Shown piece by piece: positions 7,101 to 16,560 of a stretch of DNA of 32,248 nt (its first letter is position 1; each line of letters starts with the position of its first letter). Below the pieces are notes generated by a model. It saw only the letters and a list, made by a program, of their open reading frames with translations, was not told the DNA's origin and did no database searches. The DNA is from Gemmatimonadota bacterium (GTDB lineage: Bacteria; Gemmatimonadota; Gemmatimonadetes; Longimicrobiales; Gaopeijiaceae): assembly GCA_028873825.1 (NCBI GenBank), contig JAPPNM010000172.1, forward strand, positions 1 to 32,248, given 5' to 3'. A program made the position numbers and the translations under genes.

Positions 7101-7240
7101 CGGCAAGAATCGGGCCGGTTTTTGGGAAATCCCGTGAATGGTGTCCTGACAATGCTTTCGACGGGTGTGGGGCTAGATTCCAAGTGCGCCCGGGAAGTCT
7201 GATTTCCGACCACCGGAGGCTTTTCGCACCCGTTCTCCCC
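7101..7240 (-). repeat. repeat shared by loci A and B, copy A
   Basis: The sequence is homologous to bases 28163-28310: both contain caagaatcgggccg, then gtgtcctgacaa, then gcgcccgggaagtc and gatttccgaccac or gatttccgaccaa. In each case it lies directly upstream of a metalloprotease-lipoprotein operon in the same orientation. In copy B it is joined to a deleted IS transposase gene, so it is probably the right-hand part of that IS type. Confidence 0.7.
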
Positions 7241-7492
7241 CGCGATATGGCCCGGGAGACGACCCCGCAGCCCACACCGGTTCCTCTTACGGCGACGGGA
7301 CCGTATCAGCAGCCACAGCGCCGGATCGTCGCGCAGCTTCCTCGCGTCGCTGTGGTCCCACCGACCCTGCCCCGCAAGCCGCAGCAGCGTCCGTGTCTTC
7401 GGAAGCGGAGCGGGTCCTGCGAGAGTGACCTGCGCCGAGGGGTACGCCGACGGAGCGAACCGCGGCTGCGCCTTCCCGGCGCTCGCGCAGGT
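7241..7492. other. intergenic region downstream of the nucleotidyltransferase gene
   Basis: No supported gene is present. One minus-strand frame is open but has no start with a ribosome site and no recognisable motif. Confidence 0.4.
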
Positions 7493-8149
7493 CTACCCGC
7501 GGACTCCCGACCGGCCCGGCTCCCCGTCCCGGCCCGCAAGGGCCGCTCCCGGGAAGCGCGCACGGTAACGCCGGGGCGTATCCAGGTCGTCGGCCACGCC
7601 CGGGTCGTCCACCTCCATCTCGAGCACCCGGCCGGGATCGCGCCGCACAACGTCACGGGCGCCCTCCCGCAGGCCCTCGGCCCGGAACTCGCCGGCGATG
7701 CTCATGGCGGCCACAACGGGGTGGCCGCGCCGACCGCGGTGGCGGGGAAGCACGATGGCGGCGCGGGACCGCCGCCACGCCTCCACCAGACCGCGCACCG
7801 TCTCCGGCGCCACGGCCGGGTTGTCGACCGGGGTGAAGGCCACCGCCGCCGGAGGATCCGCCAGGCCTTCCAGGCGGCTCAGCGCCGCGCACAGGGAGCC
7901 GATCTGCCCCCCCCGCCCGCCCGGGTTCACGACCAGCTCGCCCGGGCCTCGTTCAACCTCCTCCGCCAGCTTCCCCGCGCCCGAGGGACCCACCACCACG
8001 ACCGGACGGCAACCGCCCCGCACGAGGGTCTCCGCCAGCCGGGAAACGAAGGTCGCCCCCCCGGCGTCGAGCAGCGCCTTCGCCGCTCCCATGCGGCTCG
8101 ACCCTCCCGCCGCCAAAACGACGCCCGCCACGCGTCCGCCGCGCGTCAC
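7493..8149 (-). CDS. MobA/MocA-like nucleotidyltransferase
   Basis: The 218-residue protein has the MobA-like NTP transferase signature V-V-L-A-A-G-G-S-S-R-M-G-A-A-K at residues 10-24, which binds the nucleotide phosphates. A-F-T-P-V-D-N-P is the metal-binding Asp motif at about 108, followed by I-V-L-P-R-H-R-G-R-R-G-H-P-V and the C-terminal V-D-D-P-G-V-A-D-D-L-D-T-P. This is the pattern of molybdenum cofactor cytidylyl- or guanylyltransferases. A link to the XdhC proteins at 1.0-2.2 kb is plausible. GTG at 8149 overlaps the upstream stop (GTGA), so it is translationally coupled to the FadJ-like gene. The C-terminal tail is Arg/Gly rich. Confidence 0.8.
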   Translation of the reverse strand: MTRGGRVAGVVLAAGGSSRMGAAKALLDAGGATFVSRLAETLVRGGCRPVVVVGPSGAGKLAEEVERGPGELVVNPGGRGGQIGSLCAALSRLEGLADPPAAVAFTPVDNPAVAPETVRGLVEAWRRSRAAIVLPRHRGRRGHPVVAAMSIAGEFRAEGLREGARDVVRRDPGRVLEMEVDDPGVADDLDTPRRYRARFPGAALAGRDGEPGRSGVRG

Positions 8150-10380
8150 GGCGCCGCGCTCTCCGGGCGGTCGCGCGCCGGAAAGGCTCCGTGGAACGTC
8201 TCGCCCGCCGCCGCGAGCTCCACCAGCAGGGGAGCGGGACGGAAGCGGCTTCCCAACGTGTCGGCGAACCCTGCGACGCCTCTCAGCACCGCCTCGAGGC
8301 CCCGGTCGTCCGCGTACCGGAGCAGGCCCCCCCGGAAGGGCGGAAAGCCCGTACCCATGACCATCCCCAGGTCCACGTCCGCGGCCGAGTCCACGATTCC
8401 GTCCTTGAGAATCCTGGCGGCCTCGTTGACCATGGCCAGCACCGTCCGGTCCCGGACGTGCGCCGGATCCGGCCCGGAGCGCGGCGAAGGCTGGCCCATG
8501 TCCGCGTACACGGAGGGATCCGGCCCCTTCGTCCTCCCGTCCGCGTACAGGTAGAAGCCCCTGCCGCCCTTCCGCCCCGGCCGCCCCGATTCCCCCAGGG
8601 CGACCAGCGACGCGGCGGGGGCCATGCGCTCGCCCAAGGCCGCGGCCAGCGCGTCGCCCGCGTGGCGCGCGACGTCCGTTCCGATCTCGTCGATCAGGCG
8701 GCAGGGGCCCATGGGCATCCCGAAGTCCGTCCAGGCCCCGTCCAGCGCCTGCACTGCGCACCCCTCGCCGAGGAGGTGCCCGGCCTCGTTCAGAGCGAGC
8801 CCCAGGATCCGGTTGACCAGGAAGCCGGGACCGTCGCGGGTGACCACGGGCGTCTTGCCCATCCGCACCGCCAGCGACGCGATCGTCTCGATCGTGCCGG
8901 GATCGCTCTTCTCCCCCCGCACGATCTCCACCAGCGGCATGCGGTGGACCGGACCGAAGAAGTGCATCCCCGCGAAGCGGCCTGGCCGGGCGAGAGCCGA
9001 GGCCATCTCGTCGACCGAGAGCGAGGAGGTGTTCGTCGCGATCACCGCCGCCGAACCGGCGACCTCCTCCACCTCCCTGAGCACCGCCTTCTTGACGTCC
9101 ATGCGCTCGACCACCGCCTCCACGACCAGGTCGGCCTGCCCCACCCCGGCGTAGTCGAGCCCGCCCGAGACGAGCCCCATCTTCCGCATCGCGTCGCGGC
9201 GCCGGAGCGTTCGCCGGTTCACTGCGCCGTCGAAGATGGAGCGCGCGTGGGCCAGGCCGCCGGCCACAGCCTCGTGGCGCACGTCCTTCATCCGCACGGG
9301 GATGTCGTTGTACGCCGCCACCTGCGCGATCCCGCCCCCCATGCGACCCGCGCCGATCACAGCCATGCGCCGCACCGGTTCGGCGCGCCCCCCCGGCGCC
9401 CAAGGCCCCTTGCGCGCGGCCTCGCGCAGCCGGAAGAGGAAGAGGAGGTTGCGGCACTGCGGGGAGACGATCAGTTCCCCGGCGGCCCTCGCTTCGAGTT
9501 CCAGGCCGGCCTCGACCGATCTCCCGAGCCCCGCGCGAACCACCTCGAGGATCTTCAGCGGCGCCGGGTAGCGACCCCGAGTGCGCCCGAGCGTCCGCTT
9601 CCGCGCCGCCCGCAGGACCAGCGCCCGCCCCGGCGCCGTCCCGTCGAGGACGCGTCCGGCGATGCCGCGCCGCCGGGCCCGGAGTGCGGGTGCGCGGCCG
9701 CCAACGCCCGGCGCGCCGTCCCGCGAGCGGCTGCGCCCGCCGGCCGCGGCCGGGTCCCCGAGCGCTCGCGCGAAGTCGAGGCAGCGCTCCTCGAACTGCT
9801 GGCGGGGGAAGACCCGGTGCACCAGTCCGATGCGCCTGGCCTTCGACACCCGCGCCGGCTTCCCGGTGAGCATAAGGGCCAGCGCGGCGCGCAGTCCGAC
9901 GAGCCGCGGCAGGCGGGTGGAACCTCCCCACGCGGGTAGGATCCCCAGCTGGACTTCGGGGAGACCGATGCGGGTACGGTCGCCGTCGTCGCAGACGCGG
10001 TAGTCGCACGCCAGCGCCAACTCCGTGCCGCCCCCCAGGCAGACGCCCCGGATGGCGGCGACGGTGGGCACCGGCAGCGCGGCGATGCGCCCGAAGATCG
10101 CCTGACCCGCCCGCGCGGCCTCGGCCGCCCGCCGCCGGTCTCCGGATTCGGCGATGGCGGAGATGGCCGCCACGTCGGCGCCCGCGACGAACGAGCCCGG
10201 CTTGCCGGACCGGATCAGGAGCGCCCGCAGGGCGCCTTCGCCGGCGGCCGCGGCCGCCCGCCCGACGACCTCGCCGAGGACCCGCAGGACCTCTTCGGTC
10301 AGGATGTTGTGGGACCGGTCCGGGTCGTCGAAGGTAATGCGTCCGACGCCGTTCGGGTCGACGTCGAAACGAGGGTTCAA
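8146..10380 (-). CDS. FadB/FadJ-like enoyl-CoA hydratase/3-hydroxyacyl-CoA dehydrogenase
   Basis: The 744-residue fusion has an N-terminal crotonase domain (about 1-200) with oxyanion residues in F-V-A-G-A-D-V and G-V-C-L-G-G-G-T-E, and both catalytic Glu (120 and 142, the latter in P-E-V-Q-L-G). A linker follows. The 3-hydroxyacyl-CoA dehydrogenase N-domain has the NAD motif V-I-G-A-G-R-M-G-G-G at 341-350, a T-N-T-S-S-L-S motif and the catalytic His in M-H-F-F-G-P-V-H-R-M-P-L-V-E. Two C-terminal dehydrogenase domains complete it. It performs the hydration and oxidation steps of beta-oxidation. The length is normal for the family. The stop overlaps the nucleotidyltransferase start. No thiolase partner is adjacent, which is unusual for FadB/FadJ operons. 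Confidence 0.92.
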   Translation of the reverse strand: MNPRFDVDPNGVGRITFDDPDRSHNILTEEVLRVLGEVVGRAAAAAGEGALRALLIRSGKPGSFVAGADVAAISAIAESGDRRRAAEAARAGQAIFGRIAALPVPTVAAIRGVCLGGGTELALACDYRVCDDGDRTRIGLPEVQLGILPAWGGSTRLPRLVGLRAALALMLTGKPARVSKARRIGLVHRVFPRQQFEERCLDFARALGDPAAAGGRSRSRDGAPGVGGRAPALRARRRGIAGRVLDGTAPGRALVLRAARKRTLGRTRGRYPAPLKILEVVRAGLGRSVEAGLELEARAAGELIVSPQCRNLLFLFRLREAARKGPWAPGGRAEPVRRMAVIGAGRMGGGIAQVAAYNDIPVRMKDVRHEAVAGGLAHARSIFDGAVNRRTLRRRDAMRKMGLVSGGLDYAGVGQADLVVEAVVERMDVKKAVLREVEEVAGSAAVIATNTSSLSVDEMASALARPGRFAGMHFFGPVHRMPLVEIVRGEKSDPGTIETIASLAVRMGKTPVVTRDGPGFLVNRILGLALNEAGHLLGEGCAVQALDGAWTDFGMPMGPCRLIDEIGTDVARHAGDALAAALGERMAPAASLVALGESGRPGRKGGRGFYLYADGRTKGPDPSVYADMGQPSPRSGPDPAHVRDRTVLAMVNEAARILKDGIVDSAADVDLGMVMGTGFPPFRGGLLRYADDRGLEAVLRGVAGFADTLGSRFRPAPLLVELAAAGETFHGAFPARDRPESAAP

Positions 10381-10410
10381 GCTCGCAGGGGCTGCTACGT
10401 GCGCGAACCG

Positions 10411-11187
10411 CTAGAAGATCGGCCTCATCTCGGCGTTGTCGCGCCCGAGCCGTACCGCGACGGGGTCGCCGCGCTCCACTGTGACCGGGACGTTCCAATA
10501 GAACTCGTGGTTCGGCAGTTCGTGACGGGCGTACACCCAGTATTCGCCCGGCGGAACCTCGAACCGCACAACCCCCGGGCCTTCGGCGCCGGTGGTGTCG
10601 GCCGCCTCCTCGAGACCGGTCTCGTCGATCCGGGCGTCGATCACGACACCTACGTCCCGGAACGCCTGGTCGGCCCAGTCCCGCTGCACGATCCGCACGC
10701 CCTCCATCTGGGCGTTGGTCTCCCGCTGGAGCGAGTCGAACCGCTCGAAGAGCGACCCCTTGCGGCGGTCGACCTGCCGGTACTGCCCGTCCCACCGCTC
10801 CCACTCGCCGTGGATCGTCCTGTATGTCCTCATGCTCGGATTCAGCTCCGCGAGCTCGTCGGTCAGCTTCTTCAGCGTGTCGCGCAGAAAGTTCCAGCGG
10901 TCTTCCGCGTCGCGCCAGTCCTGCTGGGCCTGGGCGATCTCCTCCTGGGCGGCCAGCAGCTCCGGGGGAATCTCCGGTTCCGGCGTGGCGGCCGCTGCGG
11001 TCAGCGAGTCGAAGATGAAGTCCCGGTCGTAGGGCAGCAGGCGAACCGCGACATCGTCGAGCAGGACCGTTCCGTCCCCGTCTTCGTCTTCCAGTTCGAC
11101 GGTCACCGAAACGCGAGCCTGGCCGCACGCCGTGAGGACCAGAGCCGCGAAGACCGCCGTCAAGCCAAATCCAGTTCTGCGTCGCAT
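10411..11187 (-). CDS. lipoprotein with coiled-coil middle region
   Basis: The 258-residue precursor has a lipobox L-T-A-C at residues 18-21. A short beta region follows (V-S-V-T-V-E-L-E-D-E-D-G-D-G), then a long helical segment (about 75-165) rich in Glu, Gln, Arg and Trp that should form a coiled coil. A C-terminal beta-sandwich contains V-R-F-E-V-P-P-G-E-Y-W-V-Y-A-R, the pattern of carboxypeptidase-regulatory or prealbumin-like domains. No family name is certain. ATG 11187 has AGGGAG about 12 nt upstream. It follows the M23 peptidase gene by about 100 nt and may share its transcript; an envelope role is likely. Confidence 0.7.
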   Translation of the reverse strand: MRRRTGFGLTAVFAALVLTACGQARVSVTVELEDEDGDGTVLLDDVAVRLLPYDRDFIFDSLTAAAATPEPEIPPELLAAQEEIAQAQQDWRDAEDRWNFLRDTLKKLTDELAELNPSMRTYRTIHGEWERWDGQYRQVDRRKGSLFERFDSLQRETNAQMEGVRIVQRDWADQAFRDVGVVIDARIDETGLEEAADTTGAEGPGVVRFEVPPGEYWVYARHELPNHEFYWNVPVTVERGDPVAVRLGRDNAEMRPIF

Positions 11188-11294
11188 GGTGACTTCAACT
11201 CCCTGAGTGTGCCCGGATGGCGGCCGAGCTCCTGGCGGACCGGCCGGCCGATACGTAACCGCGAACCCCAAGGTAGGGGCCGGTTCGGAGCGAT

Positions 11295-12233
11295 TCAAGA
11301 CCGGGGCCGAGCTGCGGGCTGGATGTAGTTCAGCGGGTTGACGGGATTGCCGTCCACATGGATTTCCATGTGTACGTGAGGCGCAGTGCAGACGCCCGAA
11401 CACCCGACGTGGGCTATGACCTCCTTGCGCTTGACGCGCTGGCCGGAGTACACCAGCAGCCTGGACGCATGCGCGTACCGGCTGACCACCCCGTAGCCGT
11501 GGTCGATTTCGACCATGGAGCCGTAGCCGGGCTTCCGGCCGGCGAAGGTCACCACGCCGGGTCCGCTCGCGACGATCGGGGTGCCGTAGACGGTGCTGAT
11601 GTCTATGCCCCAGTGCGGCAGATAGCTCTTGTGGATGGCGTGAAACCGCCTGTGGCTGAACCGGCTGCTGACGCGGAAGTCGCCCACGGGGAAGATGGAC
11701 GGCATCGCCTCCAACCGTTCCCACTGGTCCTCCATGATGGCGGCGGTCTCGTCGAAGCTCTCCTTCAGCAGCTCGGCCTTGCGCTCGAGGACTCCGAGGT
11801 CGTAGCGGTTGGCGTAGGCCATCTCGGAGGCTTCGGGATCGAGAGTCCAGAGTTCGTCGTCCCCCGGGGACTCCAACCCCGGACCGCCGATTCCCACCTC
11901 CAGCACGTCGTCGTCGAGACCCATCCGGCCCGCGAGCATCCGGGCGCGCCTGTCCTTCTCGGTCAAGGCGGCGATCCGCCCTTCGAAGTCGTCGACCCTC
12001 GCCCGGTAGTTCTCCAGCTCCCGTTCGAGGAGCCGGTTCTCGCGCGCCAGAAGCGTGGCCCGGACGCGCACGCCGGAGTCGTGGAAGAAGAAGGCCGCGG
12101 CGCCGAGGAAGAGAGCGAGGAACGCCCCCAAGCCGATCAGCACCGGACGCACCGCGCTCCGCGGCAGGGAGTACTGCCGCACCGCATTCGCCTCTCCGCG
12201 CAGGAAGAGGAGCGTCCACCGTTCACGTATCAT
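11295..12233 (-). CDS. M23-family (LytM) metallopeptidase, membrane anchored
   Basis: The 312-residue protein has a basic N-terminus, one transmembrane helix (about 30-51) and a coiled coil (about 60-100). The C-terminal M23/LytM domain has H-W-G-I-D-I-S (first zinc His and Asp), V-A-S-G-P-G-V-V-T-F-A-G, then G-Y-G-x-x-V-x-I-D-H-G and H-V-H-M-E-I-H (HxH zinc motif). Such proteins cut peptidoglycan crosslinks, or act as regulators when degenerate. All zinc ligands are present here, so it is probably active in the periplasm. It is followed by a coiled-coil lipoprotein gene and preceded by metG. Confidence 0.9.
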   Translation of the reverse strand: MIRERWTLLFLRGEANAVRQYSLPRSAVRPVLIGLGAFLALFLGAAAFFFHDSGVRVRATLLARENRLLERELENYRARVDDFEGRIAALTEKDRRARMLAGRMGLDDDVLEVGIGGPGLESPGDDELWTLDPEASEMAYANRYDLGVLERKAELLKESFDETAAIMEDQWERLEAMPSIFPVGDFRVSSRFSHRRFHAIHKSYLPHWGIDISTVYGTPIVASGPGVVTFAGRKPGYGSMVEIDHGYGVVSRYAHASRLLVYSGQRVKRKEVIAHVGCSGVCTAPHVHMEIHVDGNPVNPLNYIQPAARPRS

Positions 12234-12289
12234 CGCGGGGGTAGCTTACAGGCTGGTCGCCCTTCGGGCAAGTAAACGTTTGTTTCAAT

Positions 12290-13852
12290 CTAACACGAAT
12301 CGGCTCCGCGCGTGGGAGGAACCGGCTCCGCGCGGGGAAAGAGCGGGGTTCCCACCGTCACGGAAAGTCCCCCGACGCGCAGCGCGTCGAGCTCGGCGAA
12401 CAGCGGAACGGCGTCCAAACCCAGTCTTGCAGCCAACTTACGGGCCCTGGTCGGGGCGACGGGCTCGAACATGGCCGCCAGCACCGCCAGGGTGCGAACC
12501 AGCGTGGCCAGAGTGCGGTCGAGCTCGCCCCGCCGCTCCGGATCGCGCGCCAACGCCCACGGCTCCCTCGCCTCCACGAACCCGTTTGCCCCCCTCGCGA
12601 GGTTCATGGCGGCCGCGAACCCTTCGTGAAGGCGGTAGCCCTCGAGCCCGCGGCGGTAGGCGGCCAGAGCAGCCTCCGTCTCCCGCGCGAGCCCGCCGGC
12701 CGCCGCGCCGGGAACGCATCCCCCGCGGTAGCGCCGCACCATCGAGAGGGCGCGGTGGGCCAAGTTGCCCAGGACGTTGGCGAGTTCGTCGTAGCGGGCC
12801 AGGAAGCGTTCCGGGGCGTAGGAGGCGTCCTGGCCGGTGGACATCTCGCGCATCAGGTACCAGCGCACGGCGTCGGCGCCGAACCGCTCCCTCAGACCGA
12901 TCGGGTCGACCACGTTGCCGAGCGACTTGGACATCTTGGTGTCGCCGACCACCCACCAGCCGTGCGCCAGGATCCTGCGGGGAAGCGGAAGGTCCGCCCC
13001 CATCAGCAGCGTGGGCCAGTACACGGCGTGCGTGGTGAGGATGTCCTTCCCCATGAGGTGAACGTCGGCGGGCCAGCGGGAGGGGCGCAGGTCGCCGAAG
13101 CCGCGCTCGCCCTTCGGGGCGGCGGGGTCGATGGCGCCCGAGGCGGTGAGGTAGTTGGTCAGCGCGTCGACCCAGACGTAGGTGACCTGGGAGTCGTCCC
13201 ACGGCAGCGGGATTCCCCAGTGGATGCGCGCGCGCGGCCGCGAGATGGACAGGTCGGCGAGCGGCTGGTCGAGGAAGCCGAGGACCTCGTTGCGGCGGCC
13301 GACGGGCACTATCCACTCCGGGTTGTCCTCGATGTGCCGGATCAACCGCTGCCGGAACCGGCTCATGCGGAAGAACCAGTTCTTCTCGCGGATGCGCCGC
13401 ACCGGCCCCCCGGCGATCGGGTCGACGCGGCCGGGGCCGATCTCCTTCTCGGTGAAGTAGCGTTCCTGGCCGACCGAGTACCACCCCGCGTATTCGGCCT
13501 CGTAGATGAGCCCGTTGTCGCGAAGGCGCTCCAGCAGCGCCGCGACCACCGCGCGGTGCTCGGCCTCGGTCGTGCGGATGAAGCGGTCGTGCGAGATGCC
13601 CAGCTCCTCCCACGCCTCCTCGAAGCGGCCCGCCATGAGGTCGCAGAGCTCGAGCGGCGACATCCCCTGCTCGGCCGCCGCCTCCTGGATCTTCTGCCCG
13701 TGCTCGTCGGTTCCCGTGAGGAAGAGGACGTCCTGGCCGGCGCGGCGGCGGTAGCGAGCGATCACGTCGGCCAGGATCGTCGTGTAGGCGTGGCCGATGT
13801 GGGGCTCCCCCGAGGCGTAGTAGATCGGCGTCGTGAGATAGAACGAAGACAC
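12290..13852 (-). CDS. metG: methionine--tRNA ligase
   Basis: The 520-residue enzyme charges tRNA-Met. The class I signature H-I-G-H is at residues 18-21 (P-H-I-G-H-A-Y-T) and T-K-M-S-K-S-L-G-N lies near residue 300. F-L-T-G-T-D-E-H-G-Q-K and W-Y-S-V-G-Q-E-R-Y-F are typical. The connective-peptide region lacks the CxxC zinc-knuckle pairs, placing it in the zinc-free MetG2-type group of about 500 residues. There is no C-terminal tRNA-binding (Arc1p-like) domain. It is 4 nt downstream of the FMN reductase gene, so it probably shares a transcript with the CoA ligase, an unusual partner set. Confidence 0.95.
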   Translation of the reverse strand: MSSFYLTTPIYYASGEPHIGHAYTTILADVIARYRRRAGQDVLFLTGTDEHGQKIQEAAAEQGMSPLELCDLMAGRFEEAWEELGISHDRFIRTTEAEHRAVVAALLERLRDNGLIYEAEYAGWYSVGQERYFTEKEIGPGRVDPIAGGPVRRIREKNWFFRMSRFRQRLIRHIEDNPEWIVPVGRRNEVLGFLDQPLADLSISRPRARIHWGIPLPWDDSQVTYVWVDALTNYLTASGAIDPAAPKGERGFGDLRPSRWPADVHLMGKDILTTHAVYWPTLLMGADLPLPRRILAHGWWVVGDTKMSKSLGNVVDPIGLRERFGADAVRWYLMREMSTGQDASYAPERFLARYDELANVLGNLAHRALSMVRRYRGGCVPGAAAGGLARETEAALAAYRRGLEGYRLHEGFAAAMNLARGANGFVEAREPWALARDPERRGELDRTLATLVRTLAVLAAMFEPVAPTRARKLAARLGLDAVPLFAELDALRVGGLSVTVGTPLFPRAEPVPPTRGADSC

Positions 13853-13856
13853 CGGA

Positions 13857-14429
13857 TCAGTCTCCGTCCCGGGCCGGGGCGCCGCCGATCGCCCGGGCGT
13901 ACCATTCCAGGGTCTCGGCGAAGGCGGCGAACGACTTCTCGTAGCGCGGCTCCAGGGGCTCGCCGTCTTCCCGGAAGGCGCTCTCGACGTTGGCGACGTT
14001 CATGCCGGCCACCGGGAGCGCCTTCACCCGCAGGAAGAAGAGCTGCAGGTGGTTGTGCAGCTGCACCCCTCCGAACCGGCCCACGGAGACGGTCACGATG
14101 CCGACCGGCTTGCGGAACCATTCGCCGTGGATGTAGTCGAGCGCGTTCTTGAGCACCCCCGGCCAGGACCCGTTGTACTCGGGGCTGACCACCACGACGG
14201 CGTCGGCGGACCGGATGGCGCGGGAGAAGCCGACCAGCCCCGGCGGGGGGTCGTCGAGCTTGTGCAGCCGCTCCTCCATGATCGGGAGATCGATTTCGGC
14301 CAGGTCCAGGAGCGGCGCCTCGGCCCCCGCCGCCTCCAGCCGGCCGGCCGCGAACCGGGCCACCCTGAGCGACCGCCGTCCGCGCCGCACGGAGCCCAGC
14401 AGGACCGGGACGCGCAGGGGGGCGCTCAC
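13857..14429 (-). CDS. NADPH-dependent FMN reductase family protein
   Basis: The 190-residue flavodoxin-fold protein has L-L-G-S-V-R-R-G-R-R-S (phosphate loop of the FMN site) at residues 10-20, and V-V-V-S-P-E-Y-N-G-S-W-P-G-V-L-K-N-A-L-D at about 78-98, the family signature that contacts FMN. Such enzymes reduce flavins, quinones or azo compounds with NADPH. GTG 14429 overlaps the stop of the CoA-ligase gene (GTGA). It could supply reduced flavin to a ring-hydroxylating enzyme, which would fit the neighbouring ligase, but this is inference. Confidence 0.88.
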   Translation of the reverse strand: MSAPLRVPVLLGSVRRGRRSLRVARFAAGRLEAAGAEAPLLDLAEIDLPIMEERLHKLDDPPPGLVGFSRAIRSADAVVVVSPEYNGSWPGVLKNALDYIHGEWFRKPVGIVTVSVGRFGGVQLHNHLQLFFLRVKALPVAGMNVANVESAFREDGEPLEPRYEKSFAAFAETLEWYARAIGGAPARDGD

Positions 14430-16075
14430 GGATTCCGCTCCGGAGAGCGGTTTCGCGGAGGACGGACGCCGGCGCGCGGCTTCGGCGAGGACCGGTCTCC
14501 CGGGGTCTCGCGGCTCCGTGCGGGCGCGCCCCGGTCGCCGTCGCCGATGCGGGTCCTCCTGAGCGCCCCCCGGTCCACCTTGCCCAAGTGGGTGCGCGGC
14601 AGCTCGGCGAGCAGGTGGATCTCCCGCGGGTGCTTGTAGGATTCGAGGCGCCCGGCGAGGTGAGAGCGGATGGCGGCCACCGCCGTCGCGGGGTCGGTGT
14701 CCGAGGCCCACACGACGAACGCCACCGGAACGGTCAGCCCTTCTTCGGTTTCGATTCCCACCGCCGCCGCCTCCCTGACGTCCCGGTGTTCCAGCAGGCG
14801 CTCCTCGGCCTCGCGGGGCGAGAACCACTTCCCCGAGACCTTGAGCAGGTCGTCGTCGCGCCCCTGGTAGGTGAAGCGACCGTCCCGGTCGCGGCTCATC
14901 ATGTCGCCCGAAACGTACCACTCGCCGACGAAGGCGCGGCGCGTTTCCTCCGGGTGCTGCCAGTAGCCGTGGGCGCGCGAGCCTCCCCGCACCCGCATGC
15001 GCCCCACCTCGCCGGGCCCCACCTCGCGGCCGTCGTCGTCGCAGAGGCGGACCTCGAAGCCGGGGACGGCGGTGCCCAGCGTGCCGGGACGGACCTCGCC
15101 GGGCCGGTTCGAGATGAAGATGTGCCACATTTCGGCCGTGCCGAGGCCGTCGAGCAGCTCGACGCCGAAGGTGTCGTTCCAGCGGCGGTGCAGGTGGACG
15201 GGCAGAGGCTCGCCGGCCGAGGTGGCGAGCCGCAGACAGCTCAGGTCCCGGTCGCGGGCGCCGGGGTGCGAGACCATGCGGTTCACCATCGTGGGGACGG
15301 CCACTAGGATCGTGGGGCGGTGCCGGGCGATCTGCGCGAAGATCTCGTCGGCGGTGCAGCGCTCCGGAAAGAGGACCGCCGAGGCGCCTGCGGCGAGGGG
15401 GAAGAAGAGGTTCGAGCCGGTGGCGTAGCCGAAGTAGAGCTTGGGGACCGAGAGGGTGATGTCGTCGGCGGCGTAGCCGATCACCGCCTTCGCGTAGCAC
15501 TCGGCGGTGTTGGCGAAAGAGGCGTGACTCTGTATGACGCCCTTGGGGCGGCCGGTCGTGCCGCCGGAGAAGAGCCAGACGGCGGGGTCGTCGGAATGTG
15601 AAGCGTAGTTGACATAATGTAAACTGGAGTTGTCAATCCGGTCGTCGCCTTCGCCGGTGCCGAGGACGAGGAGGCGGGGGGCGTGGCGGGCGCCTCGGGT
15701 TGCGCGGGCGAAGGTGTCGGCGTGGTCGGCGTGGACGACGGCGGCGGTGGCCCGCGTGTAGTCGTACAGGTCGCGAATGCGGCCTTCGCCCAGGTAGCAG
15801 TTGACCATCACGCCCACGGCGCCGCGCTTGAGCGCGCCGAAGAGGGCGGCGGGGAAGTCGGGCACGTCGGGGAGGCCGATCAGAACCCGCTCCTCGGGAC
15901 GCACCCCCATGTCGGCGAGCGCGTTGGCGAAGCGGTTGGCGCGCGCCTGCAGCTCCGCGTAGGTGACCGTACCCTCCCGCGTCCTGATCGCGATGCGGTC
16001 GCCGCGTCCCTCCCGGATGCGGTCGTCGAGGAAGTGGCCGGCGATGTTGAAGGGGTGGGGCGGGCGGAAGGGCAT
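14426..16075 (-). CDS. benzoate-CoA ligase family protein (aryl acid-CoA ligase)
   Basis: The 549-residue acyl-adenylate-forming enzyme has the AMP-binding P-loop W-L-F-S-G-G-T-T-G-R-P-K-G-V at about 188-201. A Y-F-G-Y-A-T-G-S-N motif typical of benzoate-CoA ligases follows, then D-G-L-G-T-A-E-M, the hinge Y-V-S-G-D-M and R-D-D-D-L-L-K-V-S-G, and the catalytic Lys in H-L-G-K-V-D-R. The start F-N-I-A-G-H-F-L matches benzoate- and 2-aminobenzoate-CoA ligases. After the Lys there is an extra Arg/Pro-rich tail of about 40 residues. ATG 16075 lacks a good ribosome site but fits the family N-terminus. The operon with SDR, RidA-like and hydratase genes at 28.9-32.2 kb is a likely pathway partner. 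Confidence 0.9.
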   Translation of the reverse strand: MPFRPPHPFNIAGHFLDDRIREGRGDRIAIRTREGTVTYAELQARANRFANALADMGVRPEERVLIGLPDVPDFPAALFGALKRGAVGVMVNCYLGEGRIRDLYDYTRATAAVVHADHADTFARATRGARHAPRLLVLGTGEGDDRIDNSSLHYVNYASHSDDPAVWLFSGGTTGRPKGVIQSHASFANTAECYAKAVIGYAADDITLSVPKLYFGYATGSNLFFPLAAGASAVLFPERCTADEIFAQIARHRPTILVAVPTMVNRMVSHPGARDRDLSCLRLATSAGEPLPVHLHRRWNDTFGVELLDGLGTAEMWHIFISNRPGEVRPGTLGTAVPGFEVRLCDDDGREVGPGEVGRMRVRGGSRAHGYWQHPEETRRAFVGEWYVSGDMMSRDRDGRFTYQGRDDDLLKVSGKWFSPREAEERLLEHRDVREAAAVGIETEEGLTVPVAFVVWASDTDPATAVAAIRSHLAGRLESYKHPREIHLLAELPRTHLGKVDRGALRRTRIGDGDRGAPARSRETPGDRSSPKPRAGVRPPRNRSPERNP

Positions 16076-16424
16076 GGGGCGGTGGCGGGCGGGTTGACGG
16101 TGTGGCCGGGCGGGCGCGGCGGGCCGGCGCGGACGCTTCGCCGCTCGAATGACGCGCGGCCGCCCGGGCCCACGCCGGACCGGACAACGAATGTGCTTCC
16201 CGCAATTCTGGCACGGCGCTCCGCCGCCGTCCAGCCTCGGTGCTCGGCCGATGCCCCGCCGAGAGCTGGCGGCGCGTAACGCCACACCCCTACGGCTGGT
16301 CCGTGAAGATCCGGCACAGGGGGCTGCGGGCGCTCCGCGAACGGGATGATCGCTCTCGGCCCCCCGCGCATCCGGTCGCCCGTCGCCTCGGACCCTCCAT
16401 AGCGGGGCCGCCGCCAGGCGCTGG

Positions 16425-16550
16425 ACCCCATTCCCCGGCCCCGGCAGCCGTAAGGACGCCGAGGCGTCCCCAAGCGCCCGAGACAGGATCGGTCCGGCCC
16501 CGCCCCGAACTGACCTCGGGGGAGCAGTTGCGAGAGGTCCCCCAGCCTCT
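16425..16550 (-). repeat. long inverted repeat, left arm
   Basis: Read on the minus strand, this arm gives gggacctctcgcaac, then cagttcggggcgg, then cgcttggggacgcc, then cggcgtccttacgg and gccggggccgggga in order. Bases 21284-21425 give the same blocks on the plus strand with a few changes and a small internal indel. The arms face each other across 16.55-21.28 kb. Confidence 0.75.
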
Positions 16551-16560
16551 TACGTTGCAC

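Noticed and set aside
7009..7275. Minus-strand ORF of 88 codons upstream of locus A
   Set aside because: It is the repeat sequence shared with 28.2 kb read by chance. The frame is not kept between the two copies as a protein with a start and ribosome site.
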